A stretch of 10,456 nt of DNA, taken from an uncultured Succinivibrio sp. (GTDB lineage Bacteria > Pseudomonadota > Gammaproteobacteria > Enterobacterales > Succinivibrionaceae). A program made the position numbers and the translations under genes. The notes under the pieces are model-generated. The model did no database searches. It saw nothing but the letters and a program-made list of their open reading frames with translations, and was not told the origin of the DNA. Positions 1-7,117 of the stretch are shown piece after piece. Within the stretch, counting starts at the first letter, position 1; each line of letters opens with the position of its first letter. The stretch covers positions 1 to 10,456 of the forward strand of contig CACYBT010000328.1 in assembly GCA_902772715.1 (NCBI GenBank), in the 5' to 3' direction.

Positions 1-118
1 CAAGAACAAACACCCAGTTAATGGGTGCAAAACTTTAAACTCTGATATGCTAAAATCAGTTCAAATAACTTACTTCGGACCTTTTACATAATTTTTATTT
101 TATTGAGTTGCAGGTTTT
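1..118. other. Upstream region of rsmI with a short hairpin
   Basis: No gene is visible here. Bases 11-16 (CACCCA) and 22-27 (TGGGTG) form a perfect 6-bp stem around a 5-base loop. On the - strand the stem is followed by a moderately T-rich tract (TTTGTTCTTG), so it could be a weak leftward terminator; on the + strand no T-tract follows. The rest is AT-rich and probably carries the rsmI promoter, but no -35/-10 pair stands out. In enteric bacteria the gene next to rsmI is the divergent lpoA, so this may be a shared intergenic region; the flank lies outside the window. Confidence 0.4.
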
Positions 119-976
119 ATGATGCTTGAAAATGCACTATATATAGTTCCTACTCCAATAGGAAACTTAAGTGATATAACCTTAAGGGCAGTAGAGGTGT
201 TAAAGGAGGCTACGCTGATAGCGGCAGAGGATACTCGACATTCAAAAATCTTACTGGATAGCCTTAATATACATGGAAAAAAAATGCTCTCCTGTCATGA
301 TCACAATGAACAGGAGCGTGTGCAGAAGATTATTGATGAAGTCAGAAATGGTGGAAGTGTGGCACTTATTTCTGACGCTGGTACCCCACTTATCAATGAT
401 CCCGGATATAAACTGGTTACAATTTGTGTAAAAGAGAACGTTATGGTCATTCCTCTACCAGGGCCCTGCGCTCTTATCACAGCACTTGAAGGCAGTGGCC
501 TGCCTACAGATAAGTTTATGTTTTTGGGTTTTTTTCCAGTAAAAGAACGTGAACTTGAGGAAAGTTTAAAGCGCCTTGAACATGCTGACTATACAGCGGT
601 TTTTTATGAGTCACCTCGCAGGATTACATCTACAGTAGCCCAGATTGCAGCTATTCTGCCAGAACGTAAAATTGCCATATGTCGCGAACTTACCAAAACT
701 TTTGAGTCATTTTACAGACTAAAAGCCTCCGAGGCTCCTGCTTTTTTAGCCGCATCTCCAGATAGAATTAAGGGCGAATTTGTGGTAATAATTGGCAGTT
801 CGGAGAATGACCAACAGGACACTGTCATAGATTCTAAACTTACGTCGGCACTTATTGAACTAACCAAAACCGCTCCTTTAAAGCAGGTGGTAGGTGTATT
901 AAGTGAACTTTGCGGGGTTAAGAAAAATACCCTTTACGAGTATGCATTAAAAATAAAGAATAGGGCAGAAGAATAG
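119..976 (+). CDS. rsmI: 16S rRNA (cytidine(1402)-2'-O)-methyltransferase RsmI
   Basis: RsmI methylates the ribose 2'-OH of C1402 in the decoding centre of 16S rRNA using S-adenosylmethionine, acting in the cytoplasm on the small subunit. The 285-residue protein matches the family length (E. coli 286). It has the tetrapyrrole-methylase fold with family signatures: LYIVPTPIGNLSDITLRA near residues 7-24, AEDTRH at 36-41, ISDAGTPLINDPG at 84-96, PLPGP at 112-116, FYESPRR at 162-168, CRELTKTFE at 188-196 and KGEFVVIIG at 218-226. The small C-terminal helical domain (about 253-280, including GVKKNTLYEYALK) is also present. Two ATG codons lie in tandem at 119 and 122. The only Shine-Dalgarno-like sequence, AGG at 112-114, is 4 bases from the first and 7 from the second, so the true start may be 122. 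No terminator is seen after the stop, and the gene points straight into the 3' end of rnpB on the other strand. Confidence 0.97.
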   Translation: MMLENALYIVPTPIGNLSDITLRAVEVLKEATLIAAEDTRHSKILLDSLNIHGKKMLSCHDHNEQERVQKIIDEVRNGGSVALISDAGTPLINDPGYKLVTICVKENVMVIPLPGPCALITALEGSGLPTDKFMFLGFFPVKERELEESLKRLEHADYTAVFYESPRRITSTVAQIAAILPERKIAICRELTKTFESFYRLKASEAPAFLAASPDRIKGEFVVIIGSSENDQQDTVIDSKLTSALIELTKTAPLKQVVGVLSELCGVKKNTLYEYALKIKNRAEE

Positions 977-984
977 CATTTTGA

Positions 985-1359
985 TGATGAGTTGACCTAT
1001 AAGCCGAGTTCTGTTCTGTATTACAGTAGCAATCATTCATCTAGGCTAAAAATCGCTCTTTAGCTCCAGCAATCAACCCGCCCTCAATCCGGACCAGATT
1101 ATAGAGGGCCTATTTGATTTTGCTCCAGGTGGAGTTTACCATGCCTTGCGTATTACTACTCAAGCGGTGAGCTCTTACCTCGCCGTTTCACCCTTACCAT
1201 AAAATGGCGGTCTGTTCTCTGTTGCACTTGTCATGAGTTCGCACTCTCCAGGCGTTACCTGGCACCTTGTCCTTTGGAGCTCGGACTTTCCTCTCCCTAA
1301 GTTCGTATGCATATGATTATATACACGCAATTTAGGCAGCGATTGCTCGGTCAACTCGT
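985..1359 (-). ncRNA. rnpB: RNase P RNA, bacterial type A
   Basis: This is the catalytic RNA of ribonuclease P, which cuts the 5' leader from pre-tRNAs together with the RnpA protein. Read on the - strand it shows the universal blocks: GAGGAAAGTCC just after the 5' part, GGTGCCAGGTAACGCCTGG, AGAGAACAGACCGCC, GGTAAGGGTGAAACGG, GGTAAACTCCACC and GCCTAGATGAATGA. Helix P1 joins GAGTTGACC (1349-1357) with GGTCAACTC (989-997) and so fixes both ends to within a few bases. Helix P4 forms between AAGTCCGAG (1280-1288) and CTCGGCTT (1001-1008) with the expected bulged U. Its G-C pair in E. coli is an A-U pair here, a compensated change that argues for a functional RNA. P16 (GCCCTC/GAGGGC) is followed by GGGTTG, which provides the GGU that pairs with tRNA CCA. 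The length of about 375 bases is close to the 377 of E. coli. Exact ends are estimated from P1. Confidence 0.97.
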
Positions 1360-1364
1360 GGCTT

Positions 1365-1393
1365 ATTTTGACAGTAAAAATAAGCATAATCAA
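1365..1393 (-). promoter_or_regulatory. Candidate sigma-70 promoter of rnpB
   Basis: On the - strand, TTGATT (1388-1393) and CAAAAT (1365-1370) lie 17 bases apart. Each matches four of six consensus bases. The -10 box ends 5 bases before the 5' end of RNase P RNA inferred from helix P1, the distance expected for a primary transcript start. Position supports the call more than box quality. Confidence 0.55.
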
Positions 1394-1417
1394 GATCTGT
1401 ATGTAATTTTTGGCAGG

Positions 1418-1432
1418 TTAAACCAGGTTTAA
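1418..1432. repeat. Perfect 7-bp inverted repeat between rnpB and the aldo/keto reductase
   Basis: TTAAACC-A-GGTTTAA is a perfect palindrome with a single central base. It lies about 25 bases upstream of the rnpB -35 box and 47 bases before the rightward promoter candidate. The compact two-fold symmetry suits a dimeric regulator, but no regulator family can be assigned and chance in AT-rich DNA is possible. Confidence 0.35.
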
Positions 1433-1478
1433 GGGATGAGTCGGAAAATAGTTCAGACAATCTAATAAAAAATTTTTT

Positions 1479-1527
1479 TTGAATTTAAATTTTGTCTAAA
1501 TATAATATTTTTTCACTGTTGTATAAT
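1479..1527 (+). promoter_or_regulatory. Candidate promoters of the aldo/keto reductase gene
   Basis: TTGAAT (1479-1484) and a perfect TATAAT (1501-1506) are separated by 16 bases. A second perfect TATAAT follows at 1522-1527 without a good -35 box. Transcripts would start near 1513 or 1534, giving leaders of about 45-65 bases before the GTG start at 1578. The surrounding stretch is very AT-rich, so box matches here are less informative than elsewhere. Confidence 0.45.
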
Positions 1528-1564
1528 ATTGAAATACTCGGGTTTGAGAAAATTTTTGGTGTTT

Positions 1565-1580
1565 GGAGTGTGATTTTGTG
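1565..1580 (+). promoter_or_regulatory. Ribosome binding site that decides the reductase start
   Basis: GGAG at 1565-1568 lies 9 bases before GTG at 1578. The longer reading would start at TTG 1563, which overlaps this GGAG and has no Shine-Dalgarno sequence of its own. The GTG start is therefore preferred, and it removes five residues that do not look like part of the family N-terminus. Confidence 0.7.
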
Positions 1581-2453
1581 GAGATTTTTGCTTTAGAAAA
1601 CAATTTTCAACTTGCAGACGGAAATGCTATCCCTGCCTTGGGTTTTGGTACTTTTGGGATCTTTGACAGATTACATCAGGAGAACATTATTGCTGATGCA
1701 ATTGCCTGTGGTTATCGGCATTTTGATACCGCTTCTTTGTATGGTTCAGAGATTTCGGTGGGATTGGGAATAAAATCTTCGGGAATTGCTCGAGAAGAGT
1801 TTTTTTTAACAACCAAGGTATGGAAGGATGATATGGAGAGTTCTAGGATCCGCTCTTCTCTTGAGTCCTCATTAAAAAAACTCCAGACAGATTATGTTGA
1901 CTTGCTCCTTATTCATTGGCCACGGTGTAATAGTGCCGATGCACAATGGATTGAGCACTTAAACGAGGCATTTGAGACTTTTATCTTGTTAAAAAAGGAA
2001 GGCAAGGTAAAATCTATTGGTGTTTCCAACTTCTTAGTTCATCATTTTGAGGCTCTAAAAACTGCTGAACGGCCTGTTGTAAACCAGATTGAATACCATC
2101 CTGGCTATATGCAGCAGGAGGTTGTGGATTACTGTAAAAAGGAAAATATCGTGGTTGAGGCCTGGTCTCCTCTTGGAAGAGCCGCTCTTTTAACGGATAA
2201 AACAGTTTTAAAGATAGCAGCAAAACATAAGGTTTCTGCCGCTCAGGTATTACTGAAGTTCTGTTTAGAGAATGGAGTATTGCCGATAGCCAAGAGCACT
2301 GATATTAAGAGAATGCAGCAAAATGCCAGTCTTATGCATTTTATGTTGGACGCCAATGATCTGCAGGAGCTCTCAGACATTAAGCAGAATACTGGCTGGT
2401 CTCAGGAACATCCTGATTTTGCAATTCCAAGTGCCAGGGTGGGAGATTTTTAA
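1578..2453 (+). CDS. Aldo/keto reductase (NADPH-dependent carbonyl reductase family)
   Basis: A cytoplasmic (beta/alpha)8-barrel oxidoreductase of 291 residues from the preferred GTG start, usual for bacterial AKRs of the 2,5-diketo-gluconate reductase/YafB-like type. The catalytic tetrad is intact: Asp50 and Tyr55 in GYRHFDTASLYG, Lys80 in LTTKVW and His113 in LLIHWP. Cofactor and barrel signatures are also present: IGVSNF (147-152), NQIEYHP (169-175), EAWSPLGR (194-201) and the nicotinamide-phosphate region IAKSTDIKRMQQN (237-249). The Lys-Ser in this last motif is typical of NADPH use. Such enzymes reduce aldehydes, ketones or sugars; the substrate cannot be read from sequence. No signal peptide is present. 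It has its own candidate promoter upstream, and the next gene follows 51 bases later on the same strand with no visible terminator, so the two may be co-transcribed. Confidence 0.95.
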   Translation: MEIFALENNFQLADGNAIPALGFGTFGIFDRLHQENIIADAIACGYRHFDTASLYGSEISVGLGIKSSGIAREEFFLTTKVWKDDMESSRIRSSLESSLKKLQTDYVDLLLIHWPRCNSADAQWIEHLNEAFETFILLKKEGKVKSIGVSNFLVHHFEALKTAERPVVNQIEYHPGYMQQEVVDYCKKENIVVEAWSPLGRAALLTDKTVLKIAAKHKVSAAQVLLKFCLENGVLPIAKSTDIKRMQQNASLMHFMLDANDLQELSDIKQNTGWSQEHPDFAIPSARVGDF

Positions 2454-2504
2454 ATTATATCTGTATGTTAATTAAGTTCTAATATAAAGTTTTGTACTTT
2501 CAAA

Positions 2505-4382
2505 ATGAAATTATCGCGTCTTTTGTTTTTTTTGCTATCAGTCTTTAGTAGCAGTGCCATGGCCGCTAATATCTGGGAAGCTGGACAGCTGACTTATCCT
2601 AACAATGAAACAGAAATTTCTGCATTTGTTAATGGTGATGGCGGAACTCAATTACAGGCGGTGTTATGTTCTCAGAATTCTTCTAATTCCTATAGATTTA
2701 CCTTATTGCTCCCTCATAAGCTTGAGACTGACTCGGTGATTAAGGTGGTGCTTAAGGCTGATGAACAGGAAAACGAATATTATGCTGAGGTTTCTGGGAA
2801 TAGTATTGATATTCAGATTGATGAGTCACTGATGCTGTCAATTCCTGATTCTTCAAAACTTCAACTATGTTTTGAAGAGGATACCGCTAATTTTTTGGGC
2901 ATTCCCAAAACTATTGATGTAAGTATGAGCGGAGCAGATATGACAATCCGTAACGTGGCCTCAGAATGTACTGTCCTGTGTCTTAGCGGTGATTTTAAGT
3001 GCAATTATCCTTTACTGTCTTCAATTTTATGGCCACGAGATCATTTTAATTCAGCCCGTTCAGAGAATATTGATGAACTTTGTACTGTCAAAGTAGGTCA
3101 GGACCGTTACAAATTCAATCCTTCAGAGGGGTGTAAATTAGCACTTGACCGTTTCTACAAAAAAGACGGCAGAGGCCCTTTATCATATATTTATACACTT
3201 TTTAATGATAAGGAACTGTCCTTTAGCAAGTATGTACAGTATTGGAATGAGTTAGTTTCTCTTTCTCCTTATTCACCACTTAATTTACCTGTTGATGCCT
3301 CAAATAACGATTGGTATCTTATTCTGTATTCTCTTATCGGAAACATCCAGTTGCGTGAGTTTCCTAGCAGCTATTATGAAATAAAGGATTATAAAAAAGA
3401 TCCGACCACACTTATCTATGATGTGGACAATCGTTACGAGATGGAGGTTTTAAAATATGATGCTGTACTGTACCGGCGTCTTAAAGGTTCACTGTCTGCA
3501 CTTGAAACTTTAGAAAAAGCCCTAAAGTGCTGGAATGATTTTTATCGTGTACTGACGGTATCCTTACCTAATATAACTCAGGCTCAGGCCATTAGACCGA
3601 TTATTTATCGGGAGATGCTGATGCGCGTCTGGAATCTTGCGGGTAAACCAGAAGGTCTTAAATTCAGTCCTGAGAACATGTTTGTCCATGGCATGGGAGG
3701 AAAAACCACTACTTCAGAGCCACTCGAGGCTCACTGTTCCTTCTTTGACGGAGCCAATGGGGCTCAATTCTTTTTTGGTTCTGCCGAGTGTGTCAATTGG
3801 ATTTCAGATTACATGCGTACTTCTCCATTAAATACTGATTTATATGTGAGTATGCGCGATGCATGGGACAATTTTGCCGTAAACTGGACTAAATCGATGT
3901 TTTTTTCGGATGGAATTGATGATGCGGTAGGGGAGAATCCTCGGGCAAAGCTGTCTTTGGTGACGATGTCTCTGTTTAAACTTTACGGTTTTGGAGATTA
4001 TTTTCTAGTACGTGAATGCATATCGAGTCGTGATGCTGATATTTGCGGCTTTTCCTTAGACAAGGCTTATCAGACTTATTCTAAGGAGTATAAATATCGG
4101 TTAGATGCTATTGCCAATGTGTCATCAGAGGATGCCAATGTGCTTAACAAGCTTAACAAATTATGGCTTGAATACTATAGAAAGCTCTGTGCGTATGCAG
4201 ATGAGCTTGTTCAAAAAGGTCTTATTGAGTATTGGCGTGCAGATTTTGTTAAAAGCCTGGCCTGTATCATTCAGACCAACGCCCTGTTAAATCTTTCATA
4301 CTATCGTGAGGAATTGCCAGACATTTCGCTAGATGAAGAAAGCTACATGGATATCAATAAGATAAAAAATGCCCAAGAATAA
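2505..4382 (+). CDS. Secreted cysteine-rich protein of unknown function; possible LprI-like C-terminal domain
   Basis: I do not recognise this 625-residue protein as a whole. It starts with a clear Sec signal peptide: Lys2/Arg5, a hydrophobic core at 6-16, and an Ala-Met-Ala site suggesting cleavage after residue 20. The product is therefore periplasmic or exported. No lipobox or later membrane segment is seen. Residues about 22-150 read as beta-strand-rich; the rest looks mainly helical and rich in aromatic residues. The mature part has 14 cysteines (55, 122, 155, 159, 166, 193, 210, 342, 411, 429, 505, 514, 562, 587), suggesting disulfides. The C-terminal part (about 505-597) has a Cys pair, helices, a W-x4-R-x2-C element (Trp554, Arg559, Cys562) and a further Cys587. 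This resembles the LprI/DUF1311 module linked to lysozyme inhibition, but that is pattern similarity only. Residues 336-350 resemble 547-561 and may be an internal repeat. The ATG at 2505 lacks a strong Shine-Dalgarno sequence, but the signal peptide supports it. Confidence 0.85.
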   Translation: MKLSRLLFFLLSVFSSSAMAANIWEAGQLTYPNNETEISAFVNGDGGTQLQAVLCSQNSSNSYRFTLLLPHKLETDSVIKVVLKADEQENEYYAEVSGNSIDIQIDESLMLSIPDSSKLQLCFEEDTANFLGIPKTIDVSMSGADMTIRNVASECTVLCLSGDFKCNYPLLSSILWPRDHFNSARSENIDELCTVKVGQDRYKFNPSEGCKLALDRFYKKDGRGPLSYIYTLFNDKELSFSKYVQYWNELVSLSPYSPLNLPVDASNNDWYLILYSLIGNIQLREFPSSYYEIKDYKKDPTTLIYDVDNRYEMEVLKYDAVLYRRLKGSLSALETLEKALKCWNDFYRVLTVSLPNITQAQAIRPIIYREMLMRVWNLAGKPEGLKFSPENMFVHGMGGKTTTSEPLEAHCSFFDGANGAQFFFGSAECVNWISDYMRTSPLNTDLYVSMRDAWDNFAVNWTKSMFFSDGIDDAVGENPRAKLSLVTMSLFKLYGFGDYFLVRECISSRDADICGFSLDKAYQTYSKEYKYRLDAIANVSSEDANVLNKLNKLWLEYYRKLCAYADELVQKGLIEYWRADFVKSLACIIQTNALLNLSYYREELPDISLDEESYMDINKIKNAQE

Positions 4383-4419
4383 TTATATGCGAATGTCTCT
4401 TTGTGGGGGCAGATATTGG

Positions 4420-7080
4420 TTAATTGCCACTGTCTAATGCCAAGGTAAGCTCTTTTATAAGGACTGCTTGCTGTTCTTCTGACAGGGGCAGACCATTTAT
4501 ATCGGTTATGGAGAAATAGTCGTCCGCTCTGGCCCCTGTGGTAGTAATTCTTGCAGCCTCAATCATAAAACCTAGGTTTCCGAATATCTTGCCAATCTTG
4601 GCTAGAAGACCTGGACTGTCAAGAGTGGAAATTTCAAGACGTGTTTTTTTGGAACTCCCTGATTCCAAAAAGGAAATCTTGGTTTTGATATCGAATATTT
4701 TTCTTTCTGTTTTAAAGACAAACTGCTCTTCAGTTTCAGTTTTAAGACTCTCGAGCAAGGTCTTTCTTAAGCCATTGAGTCTTTCTGTATCAAGTGGCAA
4801 TCCTTTTTTATTCTGGAACATAATCGTACAGAGTAAGTGGAAGTTGTGAGTTAAAAAGATTTGGGCACTAAATACATTTAACTGTTTTAGAGCCATGGAG
4901 TTCATCAGATTGCCAAAAAAAGACGGTGAACTTTGGGAGGTAAAAATAAGTGCTTCGGTGCCGATGTTTGGCGTTTGTGAAAAAAGAATAAGCGGCCGGT
5001 TCTTGTCTTTAAATCTTAGAATATTACGCATGTGCCAAACAATATCATCACTTTGATAGTGGATGAAGTATTCAAGAGGAAATTCACGCAGATAGCGGGC
5101 AATATCGTTCTTTTTGCAGTATTTCTCCGCTTTTTGGGAGATGACAAAAAGATTTTCGCTCGACTTTAGTTTCAGACTGGTTTCGAGATCGGTAAGGTTT
5201 TCTGAAAGAGATAACCTTACAGCATGATACAGTTCGCGAAAAATGTTGTCTTTCCATGAGTTCCAGGCATTTTCATTGGTGGCGCTGATATCTGCCACGG
5301 TAAGACAGTATAACTGATTAAGATGTTCTTCGTCTTTGACGAATTTTCTGAAACTGTCGATTACCGAAAGATCAGTAATATCTCTTCTGGTAGCAGTAGT
5401 ATTAAATGACAGATGAGATTCAATAAGCCAGGTAATCATTTTGGTTTCATAGCTGTCAAAGTTATGCAGACGACAGAATATTTCTGCTTCTTTTGCCCCT
5501 TTTAAAGCATGGTTTCCTCCACGCCCCTTGCCGATATCATGTAAAAGTGAGGCCGTGATAAGAACGTTCATAGAGGTTATTTTTTTGAACACACTGCGGT
5601 AGAGCTGGTAGCAGGGATCCTTTGATTTTGACAGCCTGAAAATATTCTGTACGACGCGAATAGAGTGTTCATCCACACTAAAAAGATGAAAACGGTCAAA
5701 CTGAGCGAGACCTTCTATTCTTGCCCACTGTGGCATATAGTTGGAGAGTACTCTAGTCATATGCATGAGGTTTAGAGTCTTGTCAGCGTTTTCTCTATCC
5801 GTAAGTATTCTCTTAAAGGCGGTGCGACATTCTTTATTGGTTATGAGGGGGATTTTTTTTACGCGCTCAAGTCCCTCGTGCAGAGCCCGCAGGCAGTTGA
5901 AATGAATCTTATCGATATTCTTGTGAACAGCAATGGTTAAGAACAGATCAAGGATTTTTGTGGGATCGGTATTGAACAGTTCCTGATCGATAATATCAAT
6001 GTAGGCTCCCCTTTGTACAAAGGAGTTATTTATGAACACAGGCTCGGAAAATTCCTCACCGACATGATTGTAGATATGCTGCTCTACCTCCTGCATGATG
6101 ATATTGTTAAGTTCCTTTACCGTATGGAATGTTTTATAAAGGTCTCGCATCATGTTTTCTACGGGAGCGTTGCCCTCATTGCCATAGCCTAAAAGTGAGG
6201 CTACCGCCTTCTGATTGTCAAGCCTCAGGATATCTTTAGAACTGATGCAGTGTTCAGCATAACGTATGGTAAATAAAAAGTTTTCACATTCTAGATAGGA
6301 GGAATATTCAGATTTGGATAAAAGTCCGATAGTTTCAAGATTATCCGGTGGTTCCAGGTTAAAAATCTTGATGGCCAGCCATTTCATCATTTGCAGATCG
6401 CGTAGGGCTCCAGGATTGTTTTTGATGTCCGGCTCTAGGGAAAACATGGTGTCTCGAAAAGAGTGATACCGATTTTCCTGCTCTTCGCGTTTAACTCTGT
6501 AGAAACGTTCATCATTCCAAAATTCATCGTTATGCAGTCTGTCCTTTAACTCCAGGTATATAGTCTCATTGCCACAGATAAAATGTGTTTCTAGAAGATT
6601 AGTGATAATGGTTTGATCGTCTCTTGAGAAAAGCACGGCCTGATTTACAGATCTTACTGATGAGCCGACCTTAAGCTTAAGATCCCACAGCACTGAAATA
6701 AAAGACTCAATATTGTTTTTAAGATTAGTGTCGGTAATTTCTTTGGCACTGACAATCAGTAAATCAATGTCAGAATAGGGAAACTGTTCTCTTCGGCCAT
6801 AGCCTCCTACCGCAATTAAGGCCAAATGTTCTTTATAGTCTTTAAAGAAATGCCAAAAATATCTTGAAAGGAAATCATCAATAACTTCCGAGGCGTAATG
6901 CACCAGCTCTCTGGCTTTATACCCTTCGGTGAAACGCTGTTTCTGATATTCAGCAAAGCGGTTTAAGGTGTCACGTCCCATTTTTACATCTGAAATAGGA
7001 TATTGACCAATCTCAAAGGGGATCACGGTTTTTAGATCTTTATAAACAAAACCAGTGTTCGAATTTTGACCTTCAAACAT
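4420..7080 (-). CDS. glnD: PII uridylyltransferase / uridylyl-removing enzyme GlnD
   Basis: GlnD senses glutamine: it uridylylates the PII protein when glutamine is low and removes UMP when it is high, thereby controlling glutamine synthetase and nitrogen-regulated transcription. The 886 residues match the usual size (E. coli 890), and all domains appear in order. The nucleotidyltransferase has GGYGRREQFPYSDIDLL at 92-108 with metal-binding Asp104 and Asp106. A helical linker region follows, with NNPGALRDLQMMKW at 221-234. The HD hydrolase domain keeps its residues: His472 in VDEHSIR, His514-Asp515 in LLHDIGKGRGG, His524, His556 in ESHL and Asp597 in VADISATNE. Two C-terminal ACT domains start near 708 and 815; the second has the DSPGLLAKIGKIFGNLG signature. 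Both activities therefore look intact. The first ACT domain is less conserved to the eye. The gene lies 37 bases downstream of map, as in enteric bacteria, and has a good Shine-Dalgarno sequence. Confidence 0.97.
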   Translation of the reverse strand: MFEGQNSNTGFVYKDLKTVIPFEIGQYPISDVKMGRDTLNRFAEYQKQRFTEGYKARELVHYASEVIDDFLSRYFWHFFKDYKEHLALIAVGGYGRREQFPYSDIDLLIVSAKEITDTNLKNNIESFISVLWDLKLKVGSSVRSVNQAVLFSRDDQTIITNLLETHFICGNETIYLELKDRLHNDEFWNDERFYRVKREEQENRYHSFRDTMFSLEPDIKNNPGALRDLQMMKWLAIKIFNLEPPDNLETIGLLSKSEYSSYLECENFLFTIRYAEHCISSKDILRLDNQKAVASLLGYGNEGNAPVENMMRDLYKTFHTVKELNNIIMQEVEQHIYNHVGEEFSEPVFINNSFVQRGAYIDIIDQELFNTDPTKILDLFLTIAVHKNIDKIHFNCLRALHEGLERVKKIPLITNKECRTAFKRILTDRENADKTLNLMHMTRVLSNYMPQWARIEGLAQFDRFHLFSVDEHSIRVVQNIFRLSKSKDPCYQLYRSVFKKITSMNVLITASLLHDIGKGRGGNHALKGAKEAEIFCRLHNFDSYETKMITWLIESHLSFNTTATRRDITDLSVIDSFRKFVKDEEHLNQLYCLTVADISATNENAWNSWKDNIFRELYHAVRLSLSENLTDLETSLKLKSSENLFVISQKAEKYCKKNDIARYLREFPLEYFIHYQSDDIVWHMRNILRFKDKNRPLILFSQTPNIGTEALIFTSQSSPSFFGNLMNSMALKQLNVFSAQIFLTHNFHLLCTIMFQNKKGLPLDTERLNGLRKTLLESLKTETEEQFVFKTERKIFDIKTKISFLESGSSKKTRLEISTLDSPGLLAKIGKIFGNLGFMIEAARITTTGARADDYFSITDINGLPLSEEQQAVLIKELTLALDSGN

Positions 7081-7087
7081 AAGTCAA

Positions 7088-7092
7088 CTCCT
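7088..7092 (-). promoter_or_regulatory. Ribosome binding site of glnD
   Basis: AGGAG on the - strand lies 7 bases before the ATG at 7080. It is the strongest Shine-Dalgarno sequence among the three leftward genes and sits in the 37-base gap after the map stop codon, which fits translation from a shared map-glnD transcript. Confidence 0.75.
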
Positions 7093-7117
7093 ATGCTTTG
7101 GCAGTATCGATATAAAG

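Noticed and set aside
11..27. Hairpin as a rightward intrinsic terminator of a gene left of the window
   Set aside because: The stem is only 6 bp and is followed on the + strand by CAAAACTTT rather than a T-run; kept only as a hairpin.
1175..1393. 72-codon open frame on the - strand
   Set aside because: It lies almost wholly inside RNase P RNA, whose conserved helices explain the sequence.
1563..1577. TTG start giving five more residues to the aldo/keto reductase
   Set aside because: The TTG overlaps the GGAG that is well placed for GTG 1578, and no Shine-Dalgarno sequence precedes it.
4538..4849. 103-codon open frame on the + strand
   Set aside because: It is antisense to the ACT domains of glnD and reads as a shadow of that gene.
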